From: Pseudomonadota bacterium
GTDB taxonomy: Bacteria > Pseudomonadota > Alphaproteobacteria > Rhizobiales > Devosiaceae
Length of the DNA stretch: 64,000 nucleotides
Assembly (NCBI GenBank): GCA_023393475.1
Contig: JAEWLC010000090.1
Location: forward strand, 92,445 to 156,444
Direction: 5' to 3'
This document shows positions 8,393 through 16,489 of this stretch, piece after piece. The first letter of the stretch is position 1; each line of letters starts with the position of its first letter. The notes under the pieces were generated by a model, which saw nothing but the letters and a program-made list of their open reading frames with translations, did not search any database and was not told the origin of the DNA. The position numbers were made by a program, and so were the translations under genes.

Positions 8393-9101
8393 GGCGGCGC
8401 TCCTTCAGGGTTTCGACCAGGGCGCCGGCCAGGCTACCGACGAGGCCGCCGACGATGATGTACCAGTTGCCCTCGATCAGCCGCGATGTGGCGATGGCGG
8501 CGAGCGCGGCGACGATCCAGGGCACAAGGTCGCCGCGGCCCTTCCACATGCCGAGCAGCAGCGCGAGGAAGGTGGCGGTGAAGGCGAAATCGAGCCCGTA
8601 TTTCGTCGGATCGTCGATGAAGGCGCCGAGCACCCGGCCGAGCAGGGTCGAGGCCATCCATGCCAACCAGCAGAGCGTGCCGGTCCCGAGATAGAAGGCG
8701 ACGCTGCCGATCCCCTTCCGCACCTCGGTCATGGTCATGGCCCAGCTCTCGTCGGAGACGAAGAAGGTCGCGCCCAGCGCCGCCGGCAGCGGCAGCGGCA
8801 CAAGCAGCGGCCTGAGCGTCGCCGACATCAGCAGGAGGCGCAGGTTGACGATCAGGGCGGCGATGACGATCGAAACGATCGGCAGGTTGCCGGGCGTCCA
8901 CATGTCGAGGACGACGAACTGGCTCGAGCCGGCAAAGACCAGCCCGCTCATCAGCGCGACTTCGAGCACGCTCATGCCGGCCTGTCCGGCCAGCACGCCC
9001 CAGACTAGGCCGTAGGCGGCGATGGAAATGGCGACGGGCGAGAACATCCGGACGCCGAGCCAGTATTGCTGGCGTGCCGTATGGGGGGCGGGTGCGTGCA
9101 T
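8382..9101 (-). CDS. azlC: AzlC family branched-chain amino acid exporter large subunit
   Basis: About 239 residues with the AzlC pattern: an early segment with GLVWGVLAGQAGMS, the SGLVFAGSSQFVVLDMW region, and several further membrane helices. It acts with AzlD in the inner membrane. ATG 9101 is taken as the start. TTG 9119 is also open, and neither has a clear ribosome site. A TATATA stretch lies only a few bases upstream, so a leaderless or very short-leader transcript is possible. The 264 bp between it and the divergent MATE gene hold no other gene I can support. Confidence 0.88.
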   Translation of the reverse strand: MHAPAPHTARQQYWLGVRMFSPVAISIAAYGLVWGVLAGQAGMSVLEVALMSGLVFAGSSQFVVLDMWTPGNLPIVSIVIAALIVNLRLLLMSATLRPLLVPLPLPAALGATFFVSDESWAMTMTEVRKGIGSVAFYLGTGTLCWLAWMASTLLGRVLGAFIDDPTKYGLDFAFTATFLALLLGMWKGRGDLVPWIVAALAAIATSRLIEGNWYIIVGGLVGSLAGALVETLKERRHVG

Positions 9102-9365
9102 GGGCACGCTATATATCAAAGCGGGCCCGGGCCGCGATGATAGTTCGTGATCGGGCTTATCTCGAATGTTGATGAGGTTGCGCCGCCACTGCGATTGACG
9201 CGGCCGTGGATAGAACTGTAAGCAACCGCCGTGCGTTCGAACCCGACAGTGCTCCGACCCGCCTGCATCTTTCCTTGAGATGTGAAGTGGCCCGCCTCCG
9301 CCGACACACTACCGGCCCAGGCAGGGACAACGCCGCCGCATTGAATTGGGATTTCGGAGTTTTCT

Positions 9366-10718
9366 ATGATCGATCATAGCAAGCCGCTTTGGCGGCGCTT
9401 TCTCGTCTTTCTCGTGCCGCTGATGGTCAGCAATATCCTGCAGGCGCTGTCGGGCACGATCAACAACATCTATATCGGCCAGATGATCGGCGTGAACGCG
9501 CTCGCCGCCGTTTCGGTGTTCTTCCCGATCATGATCTTCCTGATCTCGTTCGTGATCGGGCTGGCGTCGGGCGCCTCGATCCTGATCGGGCAGGCCTGGG
9601 GGGCCAAGAACCTCCCGAAGATCAAGCAGGTCACCGGCACGACGCTGACGGTGGGCTTCTTCATGGGCCTCTTCGTCGCCGTGTTCGGCGGGTTCTTCGC
9701 GCAGAACCTGATGGAACTGCTGGGTGCGCCGGCTGATATCGTCGCCGACGCGACCGCCTATGGCCGCATCGTGCTCATCGGCATGCCCGGGTTCTTCGTC
9801 TTCCTGCTCGTCACCTCGATGCTGCGCGGGGTGGGCGACACGATCACGCCGCTGTTCACGCTGATCTTCTCGATCGGCGTCGGCCTCGTCGTGACCCCGG
9901 CGCTGATCCAGGGCTGGTGGGGCCTGCCGCAGATCGGCGTGCTTGCCGCTGCCGTGGCCTTCATCACCGGCTTCGTCGTGGTCCTGATCTTCCTCTATTT
10001 CTACCTCAACGCCCGGAAGAGCCCGATGGCGTTCGATGCGGAACTGTTCCGCAACCTCAAGGTCGACGTGAAGCTGCTCGGCCTGATCCTCAAGCTCGGC
10101 ATCCCGGCCGGCGTCTCGATGGTGGTGTCCTCGATCTCGGCCATCGTCATCATCGGCATCGTCAACCGCTTCGGCTCCGACGCGACCGCCGCCTATGGCG
10201 CGGTCAACCAGGTGCTGAGCTACGTGCAGTTCCCGGCCATGTCGATCGGCATCGCCTCGGCGATCTTCGCGGCGCAGGCGATCGGCGCCCGGCGTTTCGA
10301 CGAGGTCGAGAACGTCACGCGCACGGCGGCGATCATCAACCTGGTGTTCACCGGCGCGCTGGTGCTGCTCGCCTACATCTTCTCGGAATATGTGGTCCGG
10401 CTGTTCATCACCGAGCAGCAGGTGGTCGAACTCACGCAGACCCTGCTGCACATCGTGCTGTGGAGTTGCCTCTTGTTCGGCTGGGGCAACATCTTCTCGG
10501 CGGTGATGCGTGCTTCGGGCGATGTGTGGGTGCCGATGGGCCTGTCGCTCGCGGCCATCATCCTCGTCGAGGTTCCGGCGGCGCTGACGCTCAGCCACTT
10601 CTTCGGCCTCGAAGGCGTGTGGTGGGGCTACTGCCTCAGCTTCGCGGCGCTGCTGACCTTCCAGGCGGCCTACTATTTCGGCTGGTGGCGGAAGAAGGAA
10701 ATCGTGGCGCTGGTGTAG
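9366..10718 (+). CDS. MATE family efflux transporter
   Basis: This 450-residue inner-membrane protein has twelve predicted helices in two similar halves, as in NorM/DinF-type cation-coupled drug or metabolite exporters. Early signatures are PLMVSNILQALSGTINNIYIGQ and the later GIASAIFAAQAIGARRFDEV. No periplasmic partner is adjacent. The substrate is unknown. A paired palindromic element follows at 10775-10855, before the convergent acetyltransferase gene. Confidence 0.92.
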   Translation: MIDHSKPLWRRFLVFLVPLMVSNILQALSGTINNIYIGQMIGVNALAAVSVFFPIMIFLISFVIGLASGASILIGQAWGAKNLPKIKQVTGTTLTVGFFMGLFVAVFGGFFAQNLMELLGAPADIVADATAYGRIVLIGMPGFFVFLLVTSMLRGVGDTITPLFTLIFSIGVGLVVTPALIQGWWGLPQIGVLAAAVAFITGFVVVLIFLYFYLNARKSPMAFDAELFRNLKVDVKLLGLILKLGIPAGVSMVVSSISAIVIIGIVNRFGSDATAAYGAVNQVLSYVQFPAMSIGIASAIFAAQAIGARRFDEVENVTRTAAIINLVFTGALVLLAYIFSEYVVRLFITEQQVVELTQTLLHIVLWSCLLFGWGNIFSAVMRASGDVWVPMGLSLAAIILVEVPAALTLSHFFGLEGVWWGYCLSFAALLTFQAAYYFGWWRKKEIVALV

Positions 10719-10774
10719 GCGCTGGCGGCAAGTGCACTCACGGCGCGGTCGGGAGACTGTCCGGTACTACTCGG

Positions 10775-10855
10775 TGTCATCCCTGCGAAGGCAGGGATCC
10801 ATCTCTCAGTTCGCGCTTGCGGATGCTTGGATCCCTGCGTTCGCAGGGCTGACAT
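10775..10855. repeat. 81 bp paired palindromic repeat, copy A
   Basis: Two inverted units face each other: TGTCATCCCTGCGAAGGCAG at the left end and its near-complement ending at GACA on the right. Each unit holds its own palindrome (CCCTGC..GCAGGG), and a variable middle of about 25 bases separates them. Copies of exactly the same length occur at 14840-14920 and 19666-19746. It lies between convergent genes (MATE and AAC(3)-like). This resembles REP/BIME elements, and it could fold as RNA and end transcription from both sides. Confidence 0.85.
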
Positions 10856-10867
10856 CGGTGACTTGGG

Positions 10868-11656
10868 TTAGCGCGACGCCCGCCCACCCAGCTCCCGCTC
10901 CATCCACTCCACCCCGAAGGCGACGATCTCGGGCGCACTGACCAGAACCGAGGCCGCGGCGCCGATGGTGCCGCGCTTGCCCCGTCCGCTGGCGAGAAAC
11001 GCCTCGACAATGGTGGCAAAGTAGTCCTCGGGCACGCCGTCCGGCACGTCCGAGGTGTCGAACTCCTCGAACCAGCGCCAGACCTTCCGGCCGTCGACGA
11101 GGATCGGCGCCTCGTAGCGGATGACGCGCTTGTTGGGGAAATCGGCGACGTGCTCGGCGTGGTGCAGGAGCGTCATGGTGTCGAGCGGCGCGCCCAGCAT
11201 CAGCACCTTGCCGCCTGCTTCGACGAGCTTGCCAAGCGGCGATTGCGGGCCGTAGCCGTAGTCCAGCGCGTGGTCGGCGGTGAACCACTCGGCCTTGCCG
11301 CCGAGCGCGGCCATCGAGGCGCCGGGACTGCCGCTGCGCAAGGCGCCGGGCGTCGTGCGCAGCAGTTCGGGCCAGAAGCCGTTGTCGCGGGTAGCGTGTG
11401 AGCGCAGGGGATCGAAGGCCGGCAGGTGGTCGCGGAGGGCAGGGTCGTCGCGCTCGTCGTCCTCGAGCTGCCAGTCGGTATAGCCGAGGATCGTGCCCTC
11501 GGGACCGAGCACGTCGCGCAGGGCGTCGACGATCATATCGGGGCCACCGGCGATCGGGCCGACCTTGCGGAGTGCGGCATGCACCAGCACCGCGTCGCTG
11601 CGGCCAAGGCCGATCGCGGCGAGATCCGCCGCGAGGTTCTGGCGGGTAGCCGTCAG
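10868..11656 (-). CDS. Aminoglycoside N(3)-acetyltransferase-like protein (AAC(3)/YokD family), probable CTG start
   Basis: The family moves an acetyl group from acetyl-CoA to an amine. Chromosomal members often have unknown natural substrates. The protein shows VLVHAALRKVG, SMAALGGKAEWFTADHALDYGYGPQSPLG and MLGAPLDTMTLLHHAEH, which carries the family's active-site His region. GTG 11590 is the first standard start, but the frame upstream still encodes conserved family sequence (TRQNLAADLAAIGL). CTG 11656 fits better: it overlaps the HxlR stop as CTGA, has GGAG a few bases upstream, and gives 262 residues, a normal length. It is coupled to the HxlR regulator gene. Confidence 0.8.
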   Translation of the reverse strand: MTATRQNLAADLAAIGLGRSDAVLVHAALRKVGPIAGGPDMIVDALRDVLGPEGTILGYTDWQLEDDERDDPALRDHLPAFDPLRSHATRDNGFWPELLRTTPGALRSGSPGASMAALGGKAEWFTADHALDYGYGPQSPLGKLVEAGGKVLMLGAPLDTMTLLHHAEHVADFPNKRVIRYEAPILVDGRKVWRWFEEFDTSDVPDGVPEDYFATIVEAFLASGRGKRGTIGAAASVLVSAPEIVAFGVEWMERELGGRASR

Positions 11657-12069
11657 CGGGCCGCTCCGGCGTAGCGGCGCTCGGGCGGCAGCGCTTCGGC
11701 GGCCTCCTGATGCTCGCTGTCATAGTCGATGCGCGCGCGCTGCACTTCGCCCTGGTGCTCGGCGGCCCAATTCCACAAGGAAGCAATGGGCTTCTCGAGG
11801 CTGCGGCCGAGTTCGGTCAGCTGGTATTCGACGCGCGGCGGAATCTCGGGATAGACCGTACGGGTCACGAGGCCATCGCGTTCGAGGTTGCGCAGGGTGA
11901 GGGTCAGCATGCGCTGCGAAATGCCGCCGATGGTGTGGCGCAGTTCGTTGAAGCGCATGGTCTTCCGGCCGAGATAGCCGACGATCATCACGCTCCACTT
12001 GTCGCCGATCCGGTTGAGGATATCGGCCATGGCGTTGCAGGTTTCGCTCCTGCCGGGAATGGGCTTCAT
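11653..12069 (-). CDS. HxlR-family transcriptional regulator
   Basis: A winged-helix regulator of 138 residues from ATG 12069, where GGAGG lies 7 nt upstream; a longer in-frame start at 12108 lacks a site. The HxlR pattern is clear: an N-terminal Cys (Cys11 in SETCNAMADIL), GDKWSVMIVGYL, MRFNELRHTIGGISQRMLTLTLRNLERDGLV and PPRVEYQLTELG. The N-terminal Cys is used by some members to sense reactive compounds. The gene overlaps the acetyltransferase gene by four bases, which suggests that the regulator controls its own operon including that enzyme. Confidence 0.9.
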   Translation of the reverse strand: MKPIPGRSETCNAMADILNRIGDKWSVMIVGYLGRKTMRFNELRHTIGGISQRMLTLTLRNLERDGLVTRTVYPEIPPRVEYQLTELGRSLEKPIASLWNWAAEHQGEVQRARIDYDSEHQEAAEALPPERRYAGAAR

Positions 12070-12180
12070 TTCGGTGCCTCCAGATGGGCAACTGTCATTT
12101 GCTGCCAATATAGAGACGGTTACCGTTTGTGACTAGGGGCGGAGCGGACACCGGTGCGTGGGGCCACCCCCACCCTTGAT

Positions 12181-12201
12181 CCCTCCCCACAAGGGGGAGG
12201 G
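12181..12201. repeat. GC-rich intergenic palindrome
   Basis: CCCTCCCC at 12181-12188 pairs with GGGGAGGG at 12194-12201 around a short ACAAG loop. It sits in the 192 bp gap between two same-strand genes. Similar CT/GA-rich hairpins are common as dispersed elements in this bacterial order, and a related GA-rich hairpin lies at 40322-40370. It has no T-run, so terminator function is doubtful. Confidence 0.55.
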
Positions 12202-12261
12202 AGGCGCATCCAGGGCTAGAACCCGTAGCGAAGCTGGGTGGGTGGGCGGCTGGTACCAGCC

Positions 12262-12834
12262 TCACGCCGCCTGCCCGAACTGCGCCGCGTGCATGCCGAC
12301 ATAGTAGCTGAGATTGTCGTCGGCGAGCCCCAGCCCCTCCATCACCGCCGCCATGAAGGCCACCGGCGATGTGCCGCCCGCCGTGACGATGCCGCCGTCG
12401 CTCACCGCGCCTTCCGTGTCGCGATAGAGCGCCGCGCCGGCATAGCCGGTGAAATCGAGATAGCCCGCGCCATTGCTGGTGTGGCGGATGCCGTCCAGCA
12501 GCCCCGCTTTCGCGCCGGCCACGGTCGCATCGCAGATCAGCCCGATCAGCTTGCCCTTGGCCTTCGCATCCCGCAGCAGCGGCGCGACATCGGGCGCGGC
12601 CGGCGACTGCCAGATGGTGCCGCCGCAGACGATGATCGCGTCGAAATCGGCCGCATCGATCTCCTCGAGCTTCAGCGAGGGCGTCACGGTCATGCCGCCC
12701 GACGAGGTGACCGGCAGGCCACCGGGGGTCGCGAAGCGGGTCTCCACCTTGTAGAAGGCGTGGGCGACTGCGTTGAGCAGGGCGGTCTCCCAGTCGGCGA
12801 AACCTTCGGTGAGGATGGTAAGAATGGTGGTCAT
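12262..12834 (-). CDS. DJ-1/PfpI family protein (type 1 glutamine amidotransferase-like)
   Basis: This 190-residue flavodoxin-like protein has the nucleophile segment LIGLICDATVAGAKAGLL, followed by HTSNGAGYLDF and VTAGGTSPVAFMAAVMEGLGL. Cys in LICD is the predicted nucleophile. The residue after it is Asp rather than His, as in the YoaZ-like branch of the superfamily. Members act as peptidases, glyoxalases or chaperones, and the activity here cannot be decided. It is divergent from the WYL regulator gene with 72 bp between starts, so that protein probably controls it. Confidence 0.85.
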   Translation of the reverse strand: MTTILTILTEGFADWETALLNAVAHAFYKVETRFATPGGLPVTSSGGMTVTPSLKLEEIDAADFDAIIVCGGTIWQSPAAPDVAPLLRDAKAKGKLIGLICDATVAGAKAGLLDGIRHTSNGAGYLDFTGYAGAALYRDTEGAVSDGGIVTAGGTSPVAFMAAVMEGLGLADDNLSYYVGMHAAQFGQAA

Positions 12835-12906
12835 TTGCTGTCTCCTTGATCGATGGCAGGAGCCTAGCCGCGCCGGCCACCCGTTTTTGTCAGCAGCGGC
12901 CTAGCC

Positions 12907-13599
12907 ATGGCGAAGCGCTCGGAACGGCTGCTCAACCTGATGCAGGCGCTGCGCCGCCGCCGCCGGCCCGTCGCCGGGCAGCTGCTGGCCGAGGAAATGG
13001 GCGTGTCGCTGCGCTCGCTCTATCGCGACATCGAGACGCTGAAATCGATGGGTGCGGCGATCGACGGCGAAGCCGGGGTCGGCTTCCAGCTGCGGGCCGA
13101 GCATTTCCTGCCGCCCCTGATGTTCAGCAACGAGGAACTCGAGGCGCTGGTCCTTGGCCTGCGCGGGCTGATCTATGGGCCGGATGCCGAGATGGCGCTT
13201 ACCGCGCGCGACGCCAGCAGCAAGATCGAGGCGGTGCTGCCCAAGCCGATGCGGGACGAAATGACCTCGATCGGGCTCTTCGTCATCCCGCCGCGCGAGA
13301 TCGATCCGGATAACCTCCTCGGCCGCCTCCGCCGGTCGCTGCGCGAGGAACAGCAGGTCTGGCTCGGCTATCGCGACAAAACCGGTGCCATCACCGAGCG
13401 CACCGTCTATCCGATCGCGCTCGGCTATTTCGAGGGCCACCAGACGCTCGCCGCCTGGTGCACGCTCCGTGCAGACTTCCGCAGCTTCCGCGTCGATGGC
13501 ATCACCGCGCTCGACCTGCTCGATGCGCACCTGCCCGAACCGAGGCGCACGCTGTTCCATCGCTGGGCCAGCGCCCGAAATCTGCCGGATTTGACCTAG
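12907..13599 (+). CDS. WYL-domain transcriptional regulator (YafY type)
   Basis: This 230-residue protein has an N-terminal HTH_11 winged helix (SERLLNLMQALRRRRRPVAGQLLAEEMGVSLRSLYRDIETL) and a C-terminal WYL-type ligand domain from about residue 135 (VWLGYRDKTGAITERTVYPIALGYFEGHQTLAAWC). The family binds small ligands or nucleic acids and usually controls adjacent genes. Here the divergent PfpI-like gene is the obvious candidate. The inducing signal is unknown. Confidence 0.9.
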   Translation: MAKRSERLLNLMQALRRRRRPVAGQLLAEEMGVSLRSLYRDIETLKSMGAAIDGEAGVGFQLRAEHFLPPLMFSNEELEALVLGLRGLIYGPDAEMALTARDASSKIEAVLPKPMRDEMTSIGLFVIPPREIDPDNLLGRLRRSLREEQQVWLGYRDKTGAITERTVYPIALGYFEGHQTLAAWCTLRADFRSFRVDGITALDLLDAHLPEPRRTLFHRWASARNLPDLT

Positions 13600-13709
13600 A
13601 TGCGGTGGCGGCTCAAAAACCCTTGATCTCAGCCCCCGGACGGTTGAGCGACGCACATGGCGTTGCTAAAAACCTCGCGGCCCCGAGACAATAGCATTCC
13701 GGAGGCGCC

Positions 13710-14786
13710 TTGCTCGCCCGATTCCGCCGGCGCTTAGCCGCCTGCCTCATGGTAGTCCTCGCCGTCACCGGCACGACGCCCGCCTGGGCCGTGCCGATGC
13801 TGCTCGTCGACGCGCAGACCTTCGAGGTGCTCTACGCCGAAGAGGCGGGCCAGCCGTGGCATCCGGCCTCGCTCACCAAGCTGATGACGGCCTATGTGGC
13901 GTTCCGTGCCATCGAAGCCGGGCGGATCAGCCTCGACGACACGATCAAGATCTCGAAGAACGCCTGGAACCAGGCCCCGTCGAAATCCGGCCTCAAGGTC
14001 GGCTCCGCCATCACCCTGCGCGACGCACTCTACGTCCTCGTGGTCAAATCGGCCAACGACATCGCGGTTGCCATCGCCGAGGGCATCTCGGGCTCGGTGC
14101 CGGCCTTTGTCGAGGAGATGAACGAGATGGCGGCTGCCATGGGCATGTCGGCCACGCACTACGTGAACCCCAACGGCCTCCACGCCGAAAAGCAGGTGAC
14201 CTCGGCCCGCGACCTCGCCATCCTCGCCCTCATCATCCGGCGCGATTACCCGCAATATGCCGACATGTTCGAGACCGAAGCGGTGCGGCTCGGCAAGGCC
14301 AAGATGGAATCCAACAACGGGCTGCTGCAGCACTTCCTCGGCACCAACGGCATGAAGACCGGCTATGTCTGTGCCTCGGGCCTCAACATCGTCGCCACCG
14401 TCGATCGCGGCGGCCGCTCGATGCTGGCGGTGGTGCTGGGCGGGGTGTCGGCGCGCGAACGCAACGAGCTGACGGCCGAACTCCTGCTGCGCGGCTTTGC
14501 CAATGTGCTGACCGGCACCGGACAGAATGTCGTGCAACTCGCCAATGTCGATGCGCCGCCGGTCAACATGCGCTCGCAGATCTGCGGCAAGGAATCCAAG
14601 GCTTATGTCGCGGAGCGCGAAGCGGCCTTCCCGATGGGCCTCAAGGGCCACCCGAGCTACCTGACCGACGAGATCGAAGGCAAGGTCTACACCGCCACCG
14701 ACCTCGGCATCATCATCGACGACGTGCCCCTGCCGCGCCCGCGCCCCAACTGGGCCCCGGCAGCCGTGGCGCTGGCCGAACAGTAG
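13710..14786 (+). CDS. D-alanyl-D-alanine carboxypeptidase, penicillin-binding protein 5/6 type
   Basis: This periplasmic class S11 peptidase trims the terminal D-Ala of peptidoglycan stem peptides. The 358-residue protein has a signal peptide ending at about AWA-27 and the three active-site motifs: Ser54-Leu-Thr-Lys57 (HPASLTKLM), Ser114-Ala-Asn116 and Lys216-Thr-Gly218 (GMKTGY). TTG 13710 is taken as start because GGAGG lies just upstream. The C-terminal part (from about 265) is divergent from the E. coli PBP5 domain. It is followed by palindromic element copy B. Confidence 0.93.
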   Translation: MLARFRRRLAACLMVVLAVTGTTPAWAVPMLLVDAQTFEVLYAEEAGQPWHPASLTKLMTAYVAFRAIEAGRISLDDTIKISKNAWNQAPSKSGLKVGSAITLRDALYVLVVKSANDIAVAIAEGISGSVPAFVEEMNEMAAAMGMSATHYVNPNGLHAEKQVTSARDLAILALIIRRDYPQYADMFETEAVRLGKAKMESNNGLLQHFLGTNGMKTGYVCASGLNIVATVDRGGRSMLAVVLGGVSARERNELTAELLLRGFANVLTGTGQNVVQLANVDAPPVNMRSQICGKESKAYVAEREAAFPMGLKGHPSYLTDEIEGKVYTATDLGIIIDDVPLPRPRPNWAPAAVALAEQ

Positions 14787-14839
14787 GCCGGGCTCCCCTG
14801 AAGTAGGGGCACGGGCACATCCTTGTCCCCCTCACCGGC

Positions 14840-14920
14840 TGTCATCCCAGCGAAGGCTGGGATCCAACTTGCAGCTGGCGCGCATGGAGAAATGGATCCC
14901 TGCCTTCGCAGGGATGACAG
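14840..14920. repeat. 81 bp paired palindromic repeat, copy B
   Basis: Same architecture and length as the copies at 10775 and 19666. The left unit is TGTCATCCCAGCGAAGGCTG with its palindrome, the right unit its inverse ending TGACAG, with a divergent middle. In the left unit the two stem arms have changed together relative to copy A (CCCTGC/GCAGGG to CCCAGC/GCTGGG), which keeps pairing. It lies between the convergent carboxypeptidase and tusA genes. Confidence 0.85.
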
Positions 14921-14960
14921 TCCGATGGTTTTGCCCAAGCGGAGACCGCTACAGGGGCGT

Positions 14961-15188
14961 TCAGCCCTTCACGATCCCGAACCGTAGCGTCTCGCCGTCC
15001 TGGCTCACCTCGCAGGGCCAGCCGTTCTGGCGGCAGTAGAGCGGGATATCGACCTTGGCCATCGGGTCGGTGGCGAGCACGACGAGCCGGGCGCCCGCCG
15101 GCAGCTGCGACAGGCGCTTTTCCATCTTCAGCACCGGCAGGGGGCATTTCAGCCCCCGGCAGTCGAGCGTCTCGGCCTCAGTTGGCAA
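14961..15188 (-). CDS. tusA: Sulfurtransferase TusA-family protein
   Basis: This 75-residue protein matches the SirA/TusA fold: TLDCRGLKCPLPVLKMEKRL with the active-site Cys15 in the CPxP motif, then LVVLATDPMAKVDIPLYC. TusA proteins relay persulfide sulfur to tRNA thiolation or other sulfur pathways in the cytosol. Its start overlaps the end of the CAP-domain lipoprotein gene by 11 bases, so it is translated from the same message. No tusBCDE genes are nearby, as is usual in alphaproteobacteria. Confidence 0.92.
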   Translation of the reverse strand: MPTEAETLDCRGLKCPLPVLKMEKRLSQLPAGARLVVLATDPMAKVDIPLYCRQNGWPCEVSQDGETLRFGIVKG

Positions 15189-15645
15189 GCACGAGCACCC
15201 AGTAGACGCCGTGCGCCGAGTTCGGATCGTAGGAGACGCCGAGGCCGGCGCGGGTCGCGCCCTGCGTGGCGAGTGCCGCGGCGTCGGCCGGCACGTTGCG
15301 CCAGCCCGAGAACACTTCGGCGAAAGTGGTGTAGCCGGCGCTCAGCCGCATCGCCAGCGCGCCGGGCGGCAGCAGCGGCTGGCCGCCGGTCTTGGCATAG
15401 TTGACGGCAGCAGTCTGCGCGGCGCTGTCGAGCAGGGTATCGCCGCGCACGTCGGCGGCGCCCTGCGAGCGGCGGAAATCGTTGAGCAGGAAGAGGGCCT
15501 CGACGCGGTTGAGCTGGGCGCCCGGCACGTTCATCGGCGCCGTCAGCCCCGGCGACAGCGCCCCCCCACCCCCGGCCGAACAGGCGGCCAGCAGCGCGGT
15601 CATTGCCGCGGCAGCGACGAGGGAGATGAATTTGGCGTAGCGCAT
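15178..15645 (-). CDS. CAP-domain lipoprotein
   Basis: This 155-residue secreted protein has a lipobox ending at Cys22 (ALLAACSAGGGG), so it is probably anchored in a membrane. The rest is a compact CAP/SCP domain: ALFLLNDFRRSQG, an Asp/Ser-rich helix (LLDSAAQTAAVNYAKTGG), and a C-terminal strand YWVLVLAN. The role of bacterial CAP proteins is mostly unknown. It overlaps tusA by 11 bases. Confidence 0.82.
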   Translation of the reverse strand: MRYAKFISLVAAAAMTALLAACSAGGGGALSPGLTAPMNVPGAQLNRVEALFLLNDFRRSQGAADVRGDTLLDSAAQTAAVNYAKTGGQPLLPPGALAMRLSAGYTTFAEVFSGWRNVPADAAALATQGATRAGLGVSYDPNSAHGVYWVLVLAN

Positions 15646-15699
15646 GGTTGCAGACTCCGTGCATGGCCGGTTGAGCCCGGCGTGGCCGACATGCAGTTC

Positions 15700-15776
15700 T
15701 GGTGACCCCGACGCGATTCGAACGCGTGGCCTCAGGATTAGGAATCCTGCGCTCTATCCAACTGAGCTACGGGGCC
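15700..15776 (-). tRNA. tRNA-Arg, anticodon CCT
   Basis: A 77-nt cloverleaf including encoded CCA. The acceptor stem GGCCCCG pairs with CGGGGTC (one G-T). The D-arm has AGCTCAGTTGGATAGAGC. The anticodon stem CAGGA/TCCTG holds TTCCTAA, giving CCT (codon AGG). The T-arm is standard (GTTCGAATC). Confidence 0.95.
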
Positions 15777-15930
15777 AACCGTGCCTGCACATAGCAAAGG
15801 TTGGCGCGCGGGGAAACCACCGATGGCAAACTGTGCGGGCCAAGCAATCGTACGTGATCGCCGCGCCGGAACTGTTGCTTGTCACCCAGGGTTGCTAGGC
15901 TTCGGGTATTTCCGAGGCAAGGAGTTAAAG

Positions 15931-16356
15931 ATGAAGCGCAGTGCAACGGCAGTCTGGAAGGGCACATTGCAGGAGGGCGCAGGCACCCTTGATGTGCAGA
16001 GCGGTGCGTTCGCCGCGCTCCCCTATACGTTCAAGGGCCGGTTCGTCGATGAATCGGGCAAGTCCGGGACCAATCCGGAAGAACTGATCGGCGCGGCCCA
16101 TGCCGGCTGCTACGCCATGCAGTTCAGCGCCTTCCTCGCGCAGAACGGCACGCCGGCCGAAAACCTCAATGTCACGGCGGCGGTCGAGCTCATTCCGGGC
16201 ACCGGCATCACCGGCAGCGCGCTTACGGTCGAGGGCAAGGTGCCGGGCATCGACGCGGCCAAGTTCACCGAACTGGCGGAGAAGGCCAAGGCGGAATGCC
16301 CGGTGTCGCGGGCGCTGGGCGCCATCAACGTGACGCTGGACGCAAAACTCGTCTGA
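15931..16356 (+). CDS. osmC: OsmC family peroxiredoxin
   Basis: This 141-residue thiol peroxidase reduces organic hydroperoxides. The two reactive cysteines are in AAHAGCYAMQFSAFL (about residue 60) and AKAECPVSRALG (about residue 125). The N-terminal SATAVWKGTLQEGAGTLDVQSG is typical of the OsmC rather than the Ohr branch. ATG 15931 follows AAGGAG at 15919-15924; an in-frame upstream start would run into the tRNA leader. A strong hairpin follows before the convergent gene. Confidence 0.93.
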   Translation: MKRSATAVWKGTLQEGAGTLDVQSGAFAALPYTFKGRFVDESGKSGTNPEELIGAAHAGCYAMQFSAFLAQNGTPAENLNVTAAVELIPGTGITGSALTVEGKVPGIDAAKFTELAEKAKAECPVSRALGAINVTLDAKLV

Positions 16357-16444
16357 CCCAAAAAACTTTCGACCCGGTGGAACTCCACCGTCGGTCGCGC
16401 GTTCTATCCCTGTAGTCGAACACTCGAAAGAGCAGTTGGATTGC

Positions 16445-16489
16445 AAAAGCGGCGGGAGCGCTGATCAACATCAGCACTCCCGCTGTTTT
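16445..16489. terminator. Bidirectional intrinsic terminator between osmC and a convergent gene
   Basis: AAAA (16445-16448) and TTTT (16486-16489) flank a long hairpin. The left arm runs from 16449 to 16465 (ending CTGAT), the loop is CAAC, and the right arm runs 16470-16486, with only one mismatch and one wobble. It therefore ends transcripts from both sides. The stop codon of the convergent gene overlaps its T-run. Confidence 0.85.

Noticed and set aside
10868..11656. Acquired aminoglycoside resistance gene
   Set aside because: No mobile element is adjacent, base composition matches the neighbours and it is coupled to an HxlR regulator. It is more likely a chromosomal YokD-like enzyme.
12262..12834. 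Loss of the active site in the PfpI-like protein (Asp instead of His after the Cys)
   Set aside because: The YoaZ-like branch of the superfamily normally has a non-His residue there together with the HTSN motif, which is present, so it is a subfamily trait.
13710..14786. Frame damage at the start of the D-Ala-D-Ala carboxypeptidase because no ATG begins it
   Set aside because: TTG 13710 has a well-placed GGAGG and the signal peptide follows at once, so the gene is intact.
10775..14920. The repeats as a CRISPR array
   Set aside because: Each site has just two facing units and the sites are kilobases apart, with no regular spacers and no cas genes.
7305..15776. The two tRNA genes as integration sites of a genomic island
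   Set aside because: No integrase gene and no repeated tRNA 3' end are visible on either side, and flanking genes look native in composition.
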